Counted from the stretch's first letter, positions 39,403-51,085 are shown. The stretch is 60,674 bases of DNA from Deltaproteobacteria bacterium (GCA_021413675.1 JAIOQA010000020.1:1-60674), one strand, 5' to 3'. The notes: generated by a model from the sequence alone, not told the origin. A program made the numbers and translations.

Positions 39403-41247
39403 ATGTCCCGTTCGCTGATCCTGCTGTTCGCGCTCGCCGCCTGCGCTCACGGCGCGCCGCCGCCCCCGTCCGCGCCGCCCCCGCCCTCCGCGATCGCCCG
39501 CCTGCGCGCGATCGCGGGCGCCGGCTGGGCGAGCGATCGCGTCCTCGCGATCACCGGCACCGCCTCGATCGGCGGCATGACCGGCTCGATCGCGAGCATC
39601 GAGGACGCGGCGACCGGTCGGCACCGCGCGTGGATGCACCTCGGCGCGCTGGTGATGGGCGATGGCTTCGATGGCGACCACGCGTGGGAGGCCAGCCCCG
39701 ACGGCGCGATCGCGATCACCGACGCGCCCGCCGCGCTGGCGCGCGCCCGCACCGCCGCCTGGCTCAGCCGCCGCGGCTACCTGCGCGACGACGGCGCGCG
39801 CTGGGGCGCGCTGACGCCGCAGCGCGACGGCGATCGCGGCTACCAGGTCGTCGAGGTCACGCCCGACGGCGGCGCGCCGATCGCCCTGTGGATCGACGAC
39901 GCCACCGGCGCGCTGGCGCGGACCGTCGAGCACGACGGCGTGCGCACGATCGTCACGACCTTCCGCGACTGGCGCGCCGCTGCCGGCAGCGCGGCGCAGG
40001 TGCCGTTCACGGTCGTCATCGACGATGGCGACGCGCGCAACACGATCACGATCACGGCGACCGAGGCGTCGCTCCGCGCGCCGGTCGCCGACGACAGCTA
40101 CGCGCCGCCACGCACCGACGATCGCGTGACCTTCGCGAACGGCGCGACCCGCACCGAGCTACCGCTCGAGCTCATCAACAACCACATCTATGTGGCGGCC
40201 GAGGTCGATGGCCAGCCGGTCCGCATGATCGTCGACACCGGCGGGCTCAACATGCTCACGCCGGCGACCGCGAAGCGCCTCGGCCTCGCCGTCGAGGGCA
40301 CGCTGGCCGGCGGCGGCGTCGGTGCGGAGAAGGTCGACTTCGGCCTGACCCGCGGCAAGCACCTGCGGGTCGGCGACGCGACCCTCGCCGATCCGGTGTT
40401 CTTCGTGATCGACACGGGCGTGCTCGCCGACGTCGAGGGCGTCGACTTCGACGGCATCATCGGCTTCGAGATGTTCACGCGGCTCGCGGTGCGCATCGAC
40501 TACCCCGGCAAGCGCCTGACCCTCGCGCGGCCCGGCACGCTCACGCCGCAGCCCGGGGCCACCGCGGTCCCGTTCACGCTCAAGGAGCGCACGCCGATCG
40601 TCGAGGGCGCGATCGACGGGCTGCCCGCGACCTTCACGATCGACACCGGCTCGCGCACGTCGCTGACCGTGACCGCGCCATTCATCAAGGCCCACGATCT
40701 GCTCGCGAAGTACCACCCGCGCTTCGAGACCACCACGGGCTGGGGCGTGGGCGGCGGCGTGCGCTCGTCGCCGGTGCGGTTCGCGACGGTCGCGATCGGC
40801 GACGCGACGATCCGCAGCGTGGCCGGCGATCTGTTCACCGGCGACAAGGGCGCGTTCGCCGACACCGAGGCCTCGGCCAACGTCGGCAGCGGCCTCCTGC
40901 GCCGGTTCGTCGTGACCTTCGAGTACGTCGAGGGGCGCATGTACCTCGCGCCCGGGCCCGTCGCCGATGCCCCCGATCCCTACGATCGCAGCGGCCTGTT
41001 CCTGATCCGCGCCGGCGACGCGCTGCGCGTGGTCTCGGTCGCGCCGGGCAGCGCCGCCGCGAAGCTCGGCATCGCCGCGGACGATCGCGTGCTCGCGATC
41101 GACGGCGCGCCGGTCGCGTCGAGGCCGCTGCCGGCGTGGCGCGAGCGGCTCACGACCTCACCGGTCGGCTCGCGCATCAAGCTCACCGTCGAGCGCGCGG
41201 GCAAGGCGCGCGATGCCGTGCTGGTGCTCGCCGAGCTGCTGCCGTGA
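39403..41247 (+). CDS. retropepsin-like aspartyl protease with PDZ domain, lipoprotein
   Basis: A 614-residue lipoprotein, signal 'LILLFALAAC', then a Pro-rich linker. Residues 20-250 are beta-rich and lack a named family. Two Asp-Thr-Gly motifs follow: 'MIVDTGGLNMLT' near residue 277 and 'FTIDTGSRTSLT' near 413. Each starts a pepsin-like lobe, so the enzyme may form its active site within one chain. A PDZ domain (about 535-610: 'VSVAPGSAAAKLGIAADDRV', 'LAIDGAPV') closes it. It probably acts as a periplasmic or surface protease under control of the divergent regulator. Its stop abuts the stop of the next gene with no gap. Confidence 0.88.
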   Translation: MSRSLILLFALAACAHGAPPPPSAPPPPSAIARLRAIAGAGWASDRVLAITGTASIGGMTGSIASIEDAATGRHRAWMHLGALVMGDGFDGDHAWEASPDGAIAITDAPAALARARTAAWLSRRGYLRDDGARWGALTPQRDGDRGYQVVEVTPDGGAPIALWIDDATGALARTVEHDGVRTIVTTFRDWRAAAGSAAQVPFTVVIDDGDARNTITITATEASLRAPVADDSYAPPRTDDRVTFANGATRTELPLELINNHIYVAAEVDGQPVRMIVDTGGLNMLTPATAKRLGLAVEGTLAGGGVGAEKVDFGLTRGKHLRVGDATLADPVFFVIDTGVLADVEGVDFDGIIGFEMFTRLAVRIDYPGKRLTLARPGTLTPQPGATAVPFTLKERTPIVEGAIDGLPATFTIDTGSRTSLTVTAPFIKAHDLLAKYHPRFETTTGWGVGGGVRSSPVRFATVAIGDATIRSVAGDLFTGDKGAFADTEASANVGSGLLRRFVVTFEYVEGRMYLAPGPVADAPDPYDRSGLFLIRAGDALRVVSVAPGSAAAKLGIAADDRVLAIDGAPVASRPLPAWRERLTTSPVGSRIKLTVERAGKARDAVLVLAELLP

Positions 41248-42708
41248 TCAGGGCAGCGCGGTCTCGCTGAGCGCCAGCGCCGACGACACGCAGTGCTCGG
41301 TCACGACGCCGGTCGCCGCTGCGCCGGTGAGCCAGCACGCCTGGCCGCGGTCGGCGAACGCGTCATCGCCGCGCGGCAGGTGGCTATCGGAGACTCGCGT
41401 GGCCGGCGCGACCACCGCGCCGGTCGCGTCGAGGCGCAGCGCGAACGTGCCATCGAACGTCTGGGCAGCGCCCATCGTCCAGCGCTCCCACAGCACGACG
41501 AACCCGCCGTCGACGGGGACCAGCTTCGGGCGCTCGGCGTGGGTGCTCGCGTCGACCGCGTCGTAGCCGGTCAGCCACGCCACGCGGTTGGTCACCGTCG
41601 CGCCGGCCGACGTCACGTCGAAGGTCGTGCCGAAGCTCGGATCGAGCGCCGCTGCGGGATCGCCCGAGGCGAAGTCGGCGACGGTGCGCACGAGCGCGAG
41701 GTCGCGCGCGCTGTTCACGCGCTCCCCGGTGACGTCGCCGTGCTCGGTCGCGAACACCGCGAGGTAGCCGCCGGAGGTGCGCGCGATGCCGCCGAGCCGC
41801 GTGTACGTGTTGTTGTCGCCGGTCGCGCCCTTCGGGTGGTAGAGCGACACGCCATCGGCGGCGGCGCCGCCGCGGATCCGCGACACCACGACCTCGCGCG
41901 GATACGCGTCGCCGAGGTGGAGCTCGTAGAGATCGTCGCCGTCGGCGAGGTAGCGCTGATCGAACGAGTGGCTGACCCAGATGCCGGCGGTCCTGGTGAT
42001 CGCACCGGTGGTCGCGTCGAGGTACGTGCTCATCGCCATCTGGTGGCGCGCCATCACGTTCGGGTCGTACGCGGTGTTGATGCCGTGGACCAGCGCGAGC
42101 TGGTTGCCGGCGAGCGCGAGCCGCGCGCTCGAGGCCACGCCCGGGTGGATGAGCGGCGCGGCCTCGGGATCGACCATCGCGCGCGCGACATCGAGATCGA
42201 CGTCGAAGGTGATCTTGCCTGCCGCGTCGGCGCGGTACACGCGCACCACGTTGGCGCGGTGCACGCCCTTGGCGGGGTACTCGGGCGTCACGGTGTCATC
42301 GTTCGAGCCGGTCGCGTAGTAGAAGCCGCCGTCGGGCGCGCTCACGAACCCGAGCAGGCGCCCGAGGGTCGGGACCTCGTAGGCGGCGGTGAGCGTGCGC
42401 GCGTCGGTGCCGTCGTAGCGCAGCACGAACGCGCGCGGTTTCGCCGGATCGGCGTACGAGGTCAGCGCGACATCGAGCCCGTTCGTGCGCACCGACGACA
42501 CGATCTCCGGCAGCTTGCCGTACATCGCGTTGTGATCGTCGGGGCCGAGCAGATCCTCGGCGTTCGCGTCGAACGGCACCAGGTGCAGGTCGACCGTCGA
42601 GGTCACGTCCTGCCGGACGAAGCCGTCGAGGGCCGGGCCCGGCAGATCATCGGAGCCACCGCAGGCCGCGATCAGGAACAGAGGCGCGAGGCGCGCGCGG
42701 AGGTGCAT
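41248..42708 (-). CDS. beta-propeller-like lipoprotein
   Basis: A 486-residue lipoprotein with signal 'MHLRARLAPLFLIAAC' and a short acidic spacer. The body is beta-rich with repeated blade-like segments ('FVLRYDGTDARTLTAAYEV', 'VVRVYRADAAGKITFDV', 'FALRLDATGAVVAPATRV'). This suggests a surface beta-propeller; no catalytic motif was identified. ATG 42708 is chosen because it starts the signal peptide. Its stop directly touches the convergent protease gene stop. Confidence 0.75.
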   Translation of the reverse strand: MHLRARLAPLFLIAACGGSDDLPGPALDGFVRQDVTSTVDLHLVPFDANAEDLLGPDDHNAMYGKLPEIVSSVRTNGLDVALTSYADPAKPRAFVLRYDGTDARTLTAAYEVPTLGRLLGFVSAPDGGFYYATGSNDDTVTPEYPAKGVHRANVVRVYRADAAGKITFDVDLDVARAMVDPEAAPLIHPGVASSARLALAGNQLALVHGINTAYDPNVMARHQMAMSTYLDATTGAITRTAGIWVSHSFDQRYLADGDDLYELHLGDAYPREVVVSRIRGGAAADGVSLYHPKGATGDNNTYTRLGGIARTSGGYLAVFATEHGDVTGERVNSARDLALVRTVADFASGDPAAALDPSFGTTFDVTSAGATVTNRVAWLTGYDAVDASTHAERPKLVPVDGGFVVLWERWTMGAAQTFDGTFALRLDATGAVVAPATRVSDSHLPRGDDAFADRGQACWLTGAAATGVVTEHCVSSALALSETALP

Positions 42709-42828
42709 CGCCGGCCATGCAGTGCACGCGCTGCGCCAGGCTCGGTCATGGATGATCAAGCGGTTCGATCGCGGCGCTGGGGGCGCGAGGCCGCGAGGCT
42801 CGCATCGTCGGGGGCCGCAGCCACCCGT

Positions 42829-43380
42829 TCAGTTCTGCGACACGTGGTGACACGCGAACCAGAGCGCGAGCACCGGCGGGCGCTTGCCATCAGCGAACAT
42901 CGCAGGGCCGAGGAACAGCCCCGGCGCGACCTCGCGCAGCTCGTCGCGGATCATCTGGATGGGCTTCGGGTTCGCGGCGAGGCGATAGTCGAGGAACACG
43001 CACGGCTGGCCGTCGATCGCGCTCGGCTCGATCGTGGTCACGAACGGGAACCAGCGGCGATCGCCGGCGAGGCGCACGCGGTTGATGCCCGAGCCGCGGC
43101 TCGCGCTCTCGCTCGCGAAGCTCTTGCCGGCCCACGGGAAGCGCGACGACGCCGCGAACGCGCGCAGCGCGGCGCCGACCGGGCCGGGCGCGCCGCGGAC
43201 CGCGAGCATGCGGCAGCGCGGGTCGCCGTCGAGGGCGGCGATGGTCGACGCGCGGCCGGCGCGGTAGACGCGCTCGAGCGCGGGCGAGTCGAGCGCGGCG
43301 AGATCGTCGAGGGTGCGCGGCCCGGCGAGATCGAACGCGGGCGCGACAGGCGATGCGGAGGTGGCGATGGTCGGGTTCAT
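42829..43380 (-). CDS. conserved hypothetical protein in TetR operon
   Basis: A 183-residue cytoplasmic protein of unrecognised family. Central and C-terminal parts look conserved in style ('FPWAGKSFASESASRGSGIN', 'RRWFPFVTTIEPSAIDGQPC', 'FLDYRLAANPKPIQMIRDEL', 'LFLGPAMF'), perhaps a small ligand-binding or lipocalin-like fold. The start overlaps the stop of the TetR gene (ATGA). It is therefore translationally coupled to the regulator and is likely its main target through autoregulation. Confidence 0.8.
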   Translation of the reverse strand: MNPTIATSASPVAPAFDLAGPRTLDDLAALDSPALERVYRAGRASTIAALDGDPRCRMLAVRGAPGPVGAALRAFAASSRFPWAGKSFASESASRGSGINRVRLAGDRRWFPFVTTIEPSAIDGQPCVFLDYRLAANPKPIQMIRDELREVAPGLFLGPAMFADGKRPPVLALWFACHHVSQN

Positions 43381-44030
43381 GGGCGGGGCTCCAGGGTGTG
43401 AGAGGGCGCCCGGATCGCGTCCCAGAGGGTCGCGCAGGTCTGGGCGGAGAGATCGTCGGTGAAGCGCAGGTAGCCGGTGCGCTGCGCCTTGATGAGGCCG
43501 ATGAAGGCGCCCCACACCATCGCCATGAGCGCCTGGGGCGGGATCGCGCGCACGTGTCCGGCGGCGGCGGCGGCCTCGAGGAACTTCGCGACCGGCAGCA
43601 GCGCCTGCAGCTCGAGCGTGCGGCTCTCGTGATCGAGGTAGTCGGCGTGGTGGTGCAACTCGAGGAACGCGAACGCGATCGGCTCGGCGTGGGCGAACGC
43701 GCGCAGCCGCTGCCACAGCTCGTGGAACTGCTCGCGGACCGCGCCCGGGCCGGGCAGGCCATCGAGCACCTGCGCCATCAGCTGCTGCTTGGCGCGGCGG
43801 TAGACCGCGTTGACCAGCTCGTCCTTGCTCGCGAAGTGGCGGTAGATCGTGCCGGCCGCGACGCCAGCCGCGCTCGCGATCTCGGGGATCGCGGTGCCGT
43901 GGTAGCCGCGCTCGGCGAACAGCGCCAGCGCGGCATCGAGGATGGCGGTGCTCTTGCCGCCGGTGACCGGCCGGCCACGCCCTCGCGCACGTCCGTCGGC
44001 GGCACGTGATTTACGCGAATGAACGTTCAT
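43377..44030 (-). CDS. TetR-family transcription regulator
   Basis: A 217-residue regulator. After a basic N-terminal tail, the helix-turn-helix is 'TAILDAALALFAERGYHGTA' then 'IPEIASAAGVAAGTIYRHFA' and 'SKDELVNAVY', a classic TetR pattern. The C-terminal part is a helical ligand domain. ATG 44030 lies within a 32-base perfect palindrome, so binding there would block its own transcription. A longer frame to 44231 was rejected because it passes through the operator. It heads a two-gene operon with 42829-43380. Confidence 0.9.
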   Translation of the reverse strand: MNVHSRKSRAADGRARGRGRPVTGGKSTAILDAALALFAERGYHGTAIPEIASAAGVAAGTIYRHFASKDELVNAVYRRAKQQLMAQVLDGLPGPGAVREQFHELWQRLRAFAHAEPIAFAFLELHHHADYLDHESRTLELQALLPVAKFLEAAAAAGHVRAIPPQALMAMVWGAFIGLIKAQRTGYLRFTDDLSAQTCATLWDAIRAPSHTLEPRP

Positions 44031-44040
44031 TCGCGTAAAT
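44009..44040. promoter_or_regulatory. 32-bp perfect palindrome, TetR operator
   Basis: ATTTACGCGAATGAAC (44009-44024) is followed directly by its exact reverse complement (44025-44040). It covers the TetR start codon and is AT-rich against its surroundings. It lies between the TetR gene and the divergent lipoprotein gene. Confidence 0.85.
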
Positions 44041-44206
44041 TGATACGCCCGTTGCCGCGCCTCGTCAAGCAGCGTTCGCTGGCGCCCCGATCGGCCAGCG
44101 TTGCGTTTGGCAGCGCCCCCAAAACGACCGGGGTTAATTTCTCTCCCGGAATTCCTGGGCTTTTCCGTGTGTGCGCATGGCACACAACCTGCGTTGGCAG
44201 CGCTCG

Positions 44207-45619
44207 ATGATCGCCATTCGGTCCGCCGCACTGATCGCCCTGGCCGGGCTCGCCGCGTGTCTCGATGCCCCCGACGTCGACACCTCGACCGGCGCGCCGC
44301 TGGTCGGCGTCGATGGCAGCGTCGACTCCGCCGATCGGTCCTGCAACGTCGTCCTGCGCGAGCTCGCGCGGCCGCGCAACGGCACCGGCGGCTACGAGAC
44401 CGCCGGCTCGAGCTGGGTCTGGAACGGCGCGGTCGACATCTCGGCCGCCGCCGCCGCCGAGGGCCTGGTCCCGTCGATGCTCTACCAGTACGGCTCCGAT
44501 CCGACCTGGTACGAAGCGATCGGCACCACGAGCGCGGTCACCGCGCCGGCCGGGTTCGCGCGCTTCGACATCCGCCTCGACGCGCACCTGCCCGGCCCCG
44601 GCATGAGCGGCACCTCGCTCTCGACCGCGAAGGTCCAGATGGTGCCCTTCCTGCGCCTCGCCGGCGGCGGCCGCCTCTTCGATCACAACCGCAACAGCGA
44701 CGACCTCGCCTCGTACGTGATCGACGCGAGCGGCGACTTCCAGGTCCGCGCCAGCACCGCGGTGTGCCCGGCGGTGACCACGACCCCGACCGCGCGTCTG
44801 ATCTTCGCGCCCGACTTCAGCGAGACCCAGAACGGCGGCATCTCGCCCGGCCGCGCGCTGCGCGTCGAGTACGACGCCCGCCGCCTGACCGCGTGCCGCA
44901 ACTCGCAGAACGGCCACGACCTCTGGGACATCGGCGCGCACGTGCGCTGGCTGCCGAGCGGCGCGACCGAGCTCGCGAGCGTGCACAGCGGCGCCGCCAC
45001 CTTCGCCGTGCCTCTCGATGCGCGCGGCGTGGAGATCTGGTTCGAGAACACCGCGTCGCAGGGCTGCCAGGCCTGGGACTCGAACATGGGCGCCAACTAC
45101 CGCTACGACGTCCTCGCGCCGCCGTCGTGGCTCGGCGACGCGCGCGTGCTGATCACGCGCGACACCTCGGATCCGTGCAACGGCGCGCCCGCCCTTGGCG
45201 GCTTCAACTTCGAGACCTGGGCGCGGCAGCGCGCGGCGATGACCAACCTGTGCTTCCGCGCCTGGCAGCCGGGCGTGACCGATCACGACGACCCGAACCT
45301 CTGGCAGAAGCTCGACGCGCGCATCGTGTGGCGCGCGCGCGGCTCGTCGGAGCCGTGGCGCGAGGTCACCGCGCCGCTCGATCGCCGCGTCGGCAACGAC
45401 GCGCGCTGGGCGGTCAGCCTGCGCTCGATCGATCCGTTCCGCAGCTACCACTGCCCCGAGATCCCGACGACGATCACCGCGACTGGCTACGCCCACGCCG
45501 AGATCGAGTGGTACGCGATCGTCAATGGCGCCGAGCTGCGGCCGGCGGCGGGCGCGGCGTACCCCGGCACGTTCGAGGACTACGCCAACGACGCGTACCG
45601 CGCGGCGAACTGTCACTGA
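44207..45619 (+). CDS. secreted lipoprotein of unknown function
   Basis: A 470-residue lipoprotein with signal 'MIAIRSAALIALAGLAAC'. The body is beta-rich with aromatic segments ('GAVDISAAAAAEGLVPSMLY', 'FDIRLDAHLPGPGMSG', 'ALRVEYDARRLTAC', 'AHVRWLPSGA', 'EIEWYAIVNGAE'). It resembles DUF6209-like myxobacterial exported proteins in general style; the family is not certain. In-frame starts at 44171 (GTG) and 44177 (ATG) would add 10-12 residues before the signal peptide; 44207 is preferred but not proved. It is divergent from the TetR gene. Confidence 0.7.
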   Translation: MIAIRSAALIALAGLAACLDAPDVDTSTGAPLVGVDGSVDSADRSCNVVLRELARPRNGTGGYETAGSSWVWNGAVDISAAAAAEGLVPSMLYQYGSDPTWYEAIGTTSAVTAPAGFARFDIRLDAHLPGPGMSGTSLSTAKVQMVPFLRLAGGGRLFDHNRNSDDLASYVIDASGDFQVRASTAVCPAVTTTPTARLIFAPDFSETQNGGISPGRALRVEYDARRLTACRNSQNGHDLWDIGAHVRWLPSGATELASVHSGAATFAVPLDARGVEIWFENTASQGCQAWDSNMGANYRYDVLAPPSWLGDARVLITRDTSDPCNGAPALGGFNFETWARQRAAMTNLCFRAWQPGVTDHDDPNLWQKLDARIVWRARGSSEPWREVTAPLDRRVGNDARWAVSLRSIDPFRSYHCPEIPTTITATGYAHAEIEWYAIVNGAELRPAAGAAYPGTFEDYANDAYRAANCH

Positions 45620-45660
45620 GTCACGCGCGGCCGCAGCCGCGGTTGTGGCAAGGTCGGGCG

Positions 45661-46341
45661 ATGCGCGCGCTCGCCCTCGCTCTCGTGATCGCCGGCTGCG
45701 GCTCGGGCGATCCGGGCGGCCCGGACGCCGCGCTCACCGGTGACGCCAGCACCACCATCGATGCCGTCCCCGGCGACGCGCCTCCCGCCGGCGCCTCGCT
45801 CGGCGACTTCCAGCTCACCTACTACTGGGTCACCGCCGAGGACGAGTTCGGCGGCGCGGCCGACACCACGATCTACACGCCGGCCTGCGACGCGCTCGCG
45901 ACCGTGCCCGCTGGCTTCGCCAGCTCGCTCGACATCGAGGGCACCGGCCGGCTCGCCGACGGCACCGTCATCAACGTCAGCGGCGGCTGCCCGTGCCTGC
46001 GCTCGCCCTGCTACGAGGCGGTCGACGCGGCCCACCCGTGGGGCTACGGCGTGCAGGACCGCGCGCTCGAGCCGTATCGCTCGATCGCGGTCGATCCCTC
46101 GGTGATCGCCTACGGCACCTCGCTGTACCTGCCGGCGTTCGACGGCGTCGCGATGCCCGGCGATCCGCCGTGGGGCGGCTTCGTCCACGACGGCTGCGCG
46201 ATCGCCGCTGACACCGGCGGCGGCATCGTCGGCATGCACGTCGACTTCTTCGCCGGCCTCAAGGCCTCGTACCTGACCCTCGACGCCGCGCTCATGAAGG
46301 ACACGATCACGGTGAACGCCGGCGGAGCTCGCTGCCCATGA
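45661..46341 (+). CDS. 3D-domain lipoprotein (MltA-type barrel)
   Basis: A 226-residue lipoprotein, signal 'LALALVIAGC', then an Asp/Ala spacer. The C-terminal half is a 3D domain: 'RSIAVDPSVIAYGTSLYLPA' followed by 'HDGCAIAADTGGGIVGMHVD' and 'FFAG', the double-psi barrel with three conserved aspartates of MltA/YocH-like enzymes. It probably cleaves or binds peptidoglycan. Four cysteines ('GGCPCLRSPC') may form disulfides. Its stop overlaps the start of the FAD oxidoreductase gene by 4 bases. Confidence 0.85.
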   Translation: MRALALALVIAGCGSGDPGGPDAALTGDASTTIDAVPGDAPPAGASLGDFQLTYYWVTAEDEFGGAADTTIYTPACDALATVPAGFASSLDIEGTGRLADGTVINVSGGCPCLRSPCYEAVDAAHPWGYGVQDRALEPYRSIAVDPSVIAYGTSLYLPAFDGVAMPGDPPWGGFVHDGCAIAADTGGGIVGMHVDFFAGLKASYLTLDAALMKDTITVNAGGARCP

Positions 46342-47933
46342 CGATCGAAGACGACGCCGACCGCGACCAGCCGGCCGCGCCCGAAGAGGACCTCGAGGTC
46401 TCGTTCGATCTCGGCCTCGACGAGCCCGACGATCCCGCCACGCTCGCCGCGCACGCCGCGCAGCTCCTCAGCATGCCGGTCGCCGCGCTGCCGCCGCTCG
46501 AGCTGCGCCGCAAGGCCATCGACGCGCGCCGCGGCCGCGTCCGCTTCCACGTCACCGTCGGCGCCGCGCCGACCGCGCCGATCGTGCTCGGCGATCCCGC
46601 GCCGATCGCCGTCAGCGGCGAGCCGGTGATCATCATCGGCGCGGGGCCCGCGGGCATGTTCTGCGCGTACCAGCTCGCGCGCGCCGGCGTCGCGTCGATC
46701 GTCCTGGAGCGCGGCAAGCAGGTGCAGGCGCGCCGCCGCGATCTCAAGGGCCTCACCCAGCACGGCACCGTCGATCCCGACAGCAACTACTGCTTCGGCG
46801 AGGGCGGCGCAGGCACGTACTCCGACGGCAAGCTGTACACGCGCTCGCACAAGCGCGGCGACGTGCGCGACGTGCTCGAGGTCCTCGCGGCCCACGGCGC
46901 GCCCGCCGACATCCTCGTCGACGCGCGGCCGCACATCGGCTCGAACAAGCTGCCCAAGGTCATCACCGCGCTCCGCCTGCGGCTCGAGGAATGCGGCGTG
47001 CAGTTCCGGTTCGGCGCGCGCGTCACGAAGATCCTGACCCGCGGCGGGCGCGCGGTCGGCGTCGCGCTCGCCGATGGCACCGAGCTCGGCGGCCGCGCGG
47101 TGGTGGTCGCGACCGGCCACTCCGCGCGCGACGTGCACGGCATCTGCGCCGAGGCCGGCGCGATCCTCGAGGCCAAGCCGTTCGCGGTCGGCGTGCGCAT
47201 CGAGCACCCGCAACCGTGGGTCGATCGCACGCAGTACGGGCGCGCCGCCGGCCACCCCAAGCTGCCGGCCGCCGCCTACAAGCTGGTGCACACCCGCGAT
47301 GGCCGCGGCGTGTTCTCGTTCTGCATGTGTCCGGGCGGCTGGGTCGTGCCCGCGTCGACCGAGCGCGATGGCCTGGTCGTCAACGGCATGAGCCTGTCGC
47401 GGCGCGACTCGCCGTACGCCAACTCCGGGCTCGTGGTGTCGGTCGAGCTCGCGGACCTCGCGGGCATCGGCCTCGGCGCGACCCGCGGCGGCGTCGAGCT
47501 GCAGGAGCGCATCGAGCGCGCCGCGCTGACCGCGGGCGGCGGCATGCTGCGCGCGCCGGCGACGCGCGTCACCGACTTCCTCGCGCGCCGCGGCTCGACG
47601 ACGGTGCCGGCGTCGAGCTACGCGCCGGGCCTGACCGCGACGAACGTCGCCGATGTCCTCGACGCCAGCGGTCTGCCGCTCGCGAACCGCCTGCGCGCCG
47701 CGCTCACGGTCTTCGATCGCCAGATGCGCGGCTACGTCTCCGACGAGGCGGTGCTGATCGGCGTCGAGTCGCGCACGTCGAGTCCCGTGCGCGTGCCGCG
47801 CGATCCGAGCACGCTGGTCAGCCCGACGGTGGCGGCGCTGTATCCCTGCGGCGAGGGTGCGGGCTACGCTGGCGGGATCGTGTCGGCGGCGCTCGACGGC
47901 ATGCGGATCGCGCGCGCCATCGCCCGGCCGTGA
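46338..47933 (+). CDS. FAD-dependent oxidoreductase (COG2509-like)
   Basis: A 531-residue flavoprotein. An N-terminal alpha/beta module (about residues 15-85) precedes the dinucleotide-binding motif 'VIIIGAGPAGMFCAYQLARA'. Further family-like segments are 'NYCFGEGGAGTYSDGKLYTR', 'VVVATGHSARDV' and the closing FAD-binding 'LYPCGEGAGYAGGIVSAALD'. Proteins of this type are uncharacterised FAD dehydrogenases; the substrate is unknown. It starts inside the stop codon of the 3D-domain gene, so the two are coupled, though a functional link is not obvious. Confidence 0.88.
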   Translation: MTIEDDADRDQPAAPEEDLEVSFDLGLDEPDDPATLAAHAAQLLSMPVAALPPLELRRKAIDARRGRVRFHVTVGAAPTAPIVLGDPAPIAVSGEPVIIIGAGPAGMFCAYQLARAGVASIVLERGKQVQARRRDLKGLTQHGTVDPDSNYCFGEGGAGTYSDGKLYTRSHKRGDVRDVLEVLAAHGAPADILVDARPHIGSNKLPKVITALRLRLEECGVQFRFGARVTKILTRGGRAVGVALADGTELGGRAVVVATGHSARDVHGICAEAGAILEAKPFAVGVRIEHPQPWVDRTQYGRAAGHPKLPAAAYKLVHTRDGRGVFSFCMCPGGWVVPASTERDGLVVNGMSLSRRDSPYANSGLVVSVELADLAGIGLGATRGGVELQERIERAALTAGGGMLRAPATRVTDFLARRGSTTVPASSYAPGLTATNVADVLDASGLPLANRLRAALTVFDRQMRGYVSDEAVLIGVESRTSSPVRVPRDPSTLVSPTVAALYPCGEGAGYAGGIVSAALDGMRIARAIARP

Positions 47934-47980
47934 TCGATCGCATGCCGCGATCGCGGCCCGCGTGCTATCAGGCCAGCTCG

Positions 47981-48922
47981 ATGCCCGCGCTCCACGCCTC
48001 GATTCCGCGCACCGGTCGCTGGCGCGCGCTCGCGCTCGCCGCGCTCGGCGCCTGCGATCTGACCCGCGCCGCGCCCGCGCCCGACGCGACCGTCATCGAT
48101 GGCTTCCCGCCGCCGCAGCCCGGCGTCGTGCCGGCGCTCGGCAGCCCCGACACGCTCGATCTCGCCTGCTGGAACATCGAGAACTTCCCGATGGTCACGC
48201 AGACGCCGTCAGACGTCGCCGATCTGATCACCAGCCTCGATCTCGATGTCGTCGTCGTCGAGGAGATCGCCAGCGAGGACGCGTGGCACGAGCTGCTCAC
48301 GCGCCTGCCCGAGCACGACGGCGTGCTGTCGACCCACGTCTACAACGCGACCTCGTACCAGAAGATCGGCATCATCTATCGCACCGCCACGGTGTCGATC
48401 GATCAGGTCGAGCTCCTGTTCCAGGACGACACCAACGCGTTCCCGCGGCCGCCGCTGCACGCGCACCTGCACTACGACGACGGCGCGCACGCGTCGGTCG
48501 ATCTCGATCTTGTCGGCCTGCACCTCAAGGCCGGCGTCGCCAGCGAGGACATCGCGCGGCGCCAGCTGGCGCTGGTCGCGATCGATGGCTGGCAGCGCGC
48601 GCGCACCGCGGATCCCGGCACGATCTTCCTCGGCGACTGGAACCAGGAGCTCGACACCTACGACGGCCCGACGGTGTGGGCGCCGATCACCGCGGCGCCG
48701 GACGTCTACACGATCCGCACCCAGCCGCTGTCGATGGCGGGCGAGGCGACGTTCCTGCCCGCGCACTCGATGATCGATCACATCGTGACGACCGCGGCGG
48801 CCGCGCCGGTGCTGGCCGCGCCGACGACGATCGTCCCGCGCCTCGACACCGAGTACAACCCGTACCCGCAGGTGTCGGATCACCTGCCGGTCGTGCTCAC
48901 GATCCCGCTCGCGCCTCGCTGA
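47981..48922 (+). CDS. endonuclease/exonuclease/phosphatase-family lipoprotein
   Basis: A 313-residue exported protein, signal 'RWRALALAALGAC'. The EEP fold is shown by 'LACWNIENFP', 'VVVVEEIASEDAW', 'LVGLHLKAG', 'IFLGDWNQEL', 'MIDHIV' and the final 'SDHLPVVLTI', which include the metal-binding Asn/Glu and the catalytic His/Asp pairs. It may be a secreted nuclease or phosphodiesterase. An earlier in-frame ATG at 47942 is possible, but 47981 gives a cleaner signal. It is convergent with feoB (27-base gap). Confidence 0.88.
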   Translation: MPALHASIPRTGRWRALALAALGACDLTRAAPAPDATVIDGFPPPQPGVVPALGSPDTLDLACWNIENFPMVTQTPSDVADLITSLDLDVVVVEEIASEDAWHELLTRLPEHDGVLSTHVYNATSYQKIGIIYRTATVSIDQVELLFQDDTNAFPRPPLHAHLHYDDGAHASVDLDLVGLHLKAGVASEDIARRQLALVAIDGWQRARTADPGTIFLGDWNQELDTYDGPTVWAPITAAPDVYTIRTQPLSMAGEATFLPAHSMIDHIVTTAAAAPVLAAPTTIVPRLDTEYNPYPQVSDHLPVVLTIPLAPR

Positions 48923-48949
48923 GCGGCGCTCCGCGGCGCCCCGCCCGCG

Positions 48950-51081
<2,132 letters not shown>

Positions 51082-51085
<4 letters not shown>

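Noticed and set aside
44019..44210. Plus-strand frame starting MNVHSRK
   Set aside because: It mirrors the TetR start only because the DNA there is a perfect palindrome; the rest has no family features and no own ribosome site.
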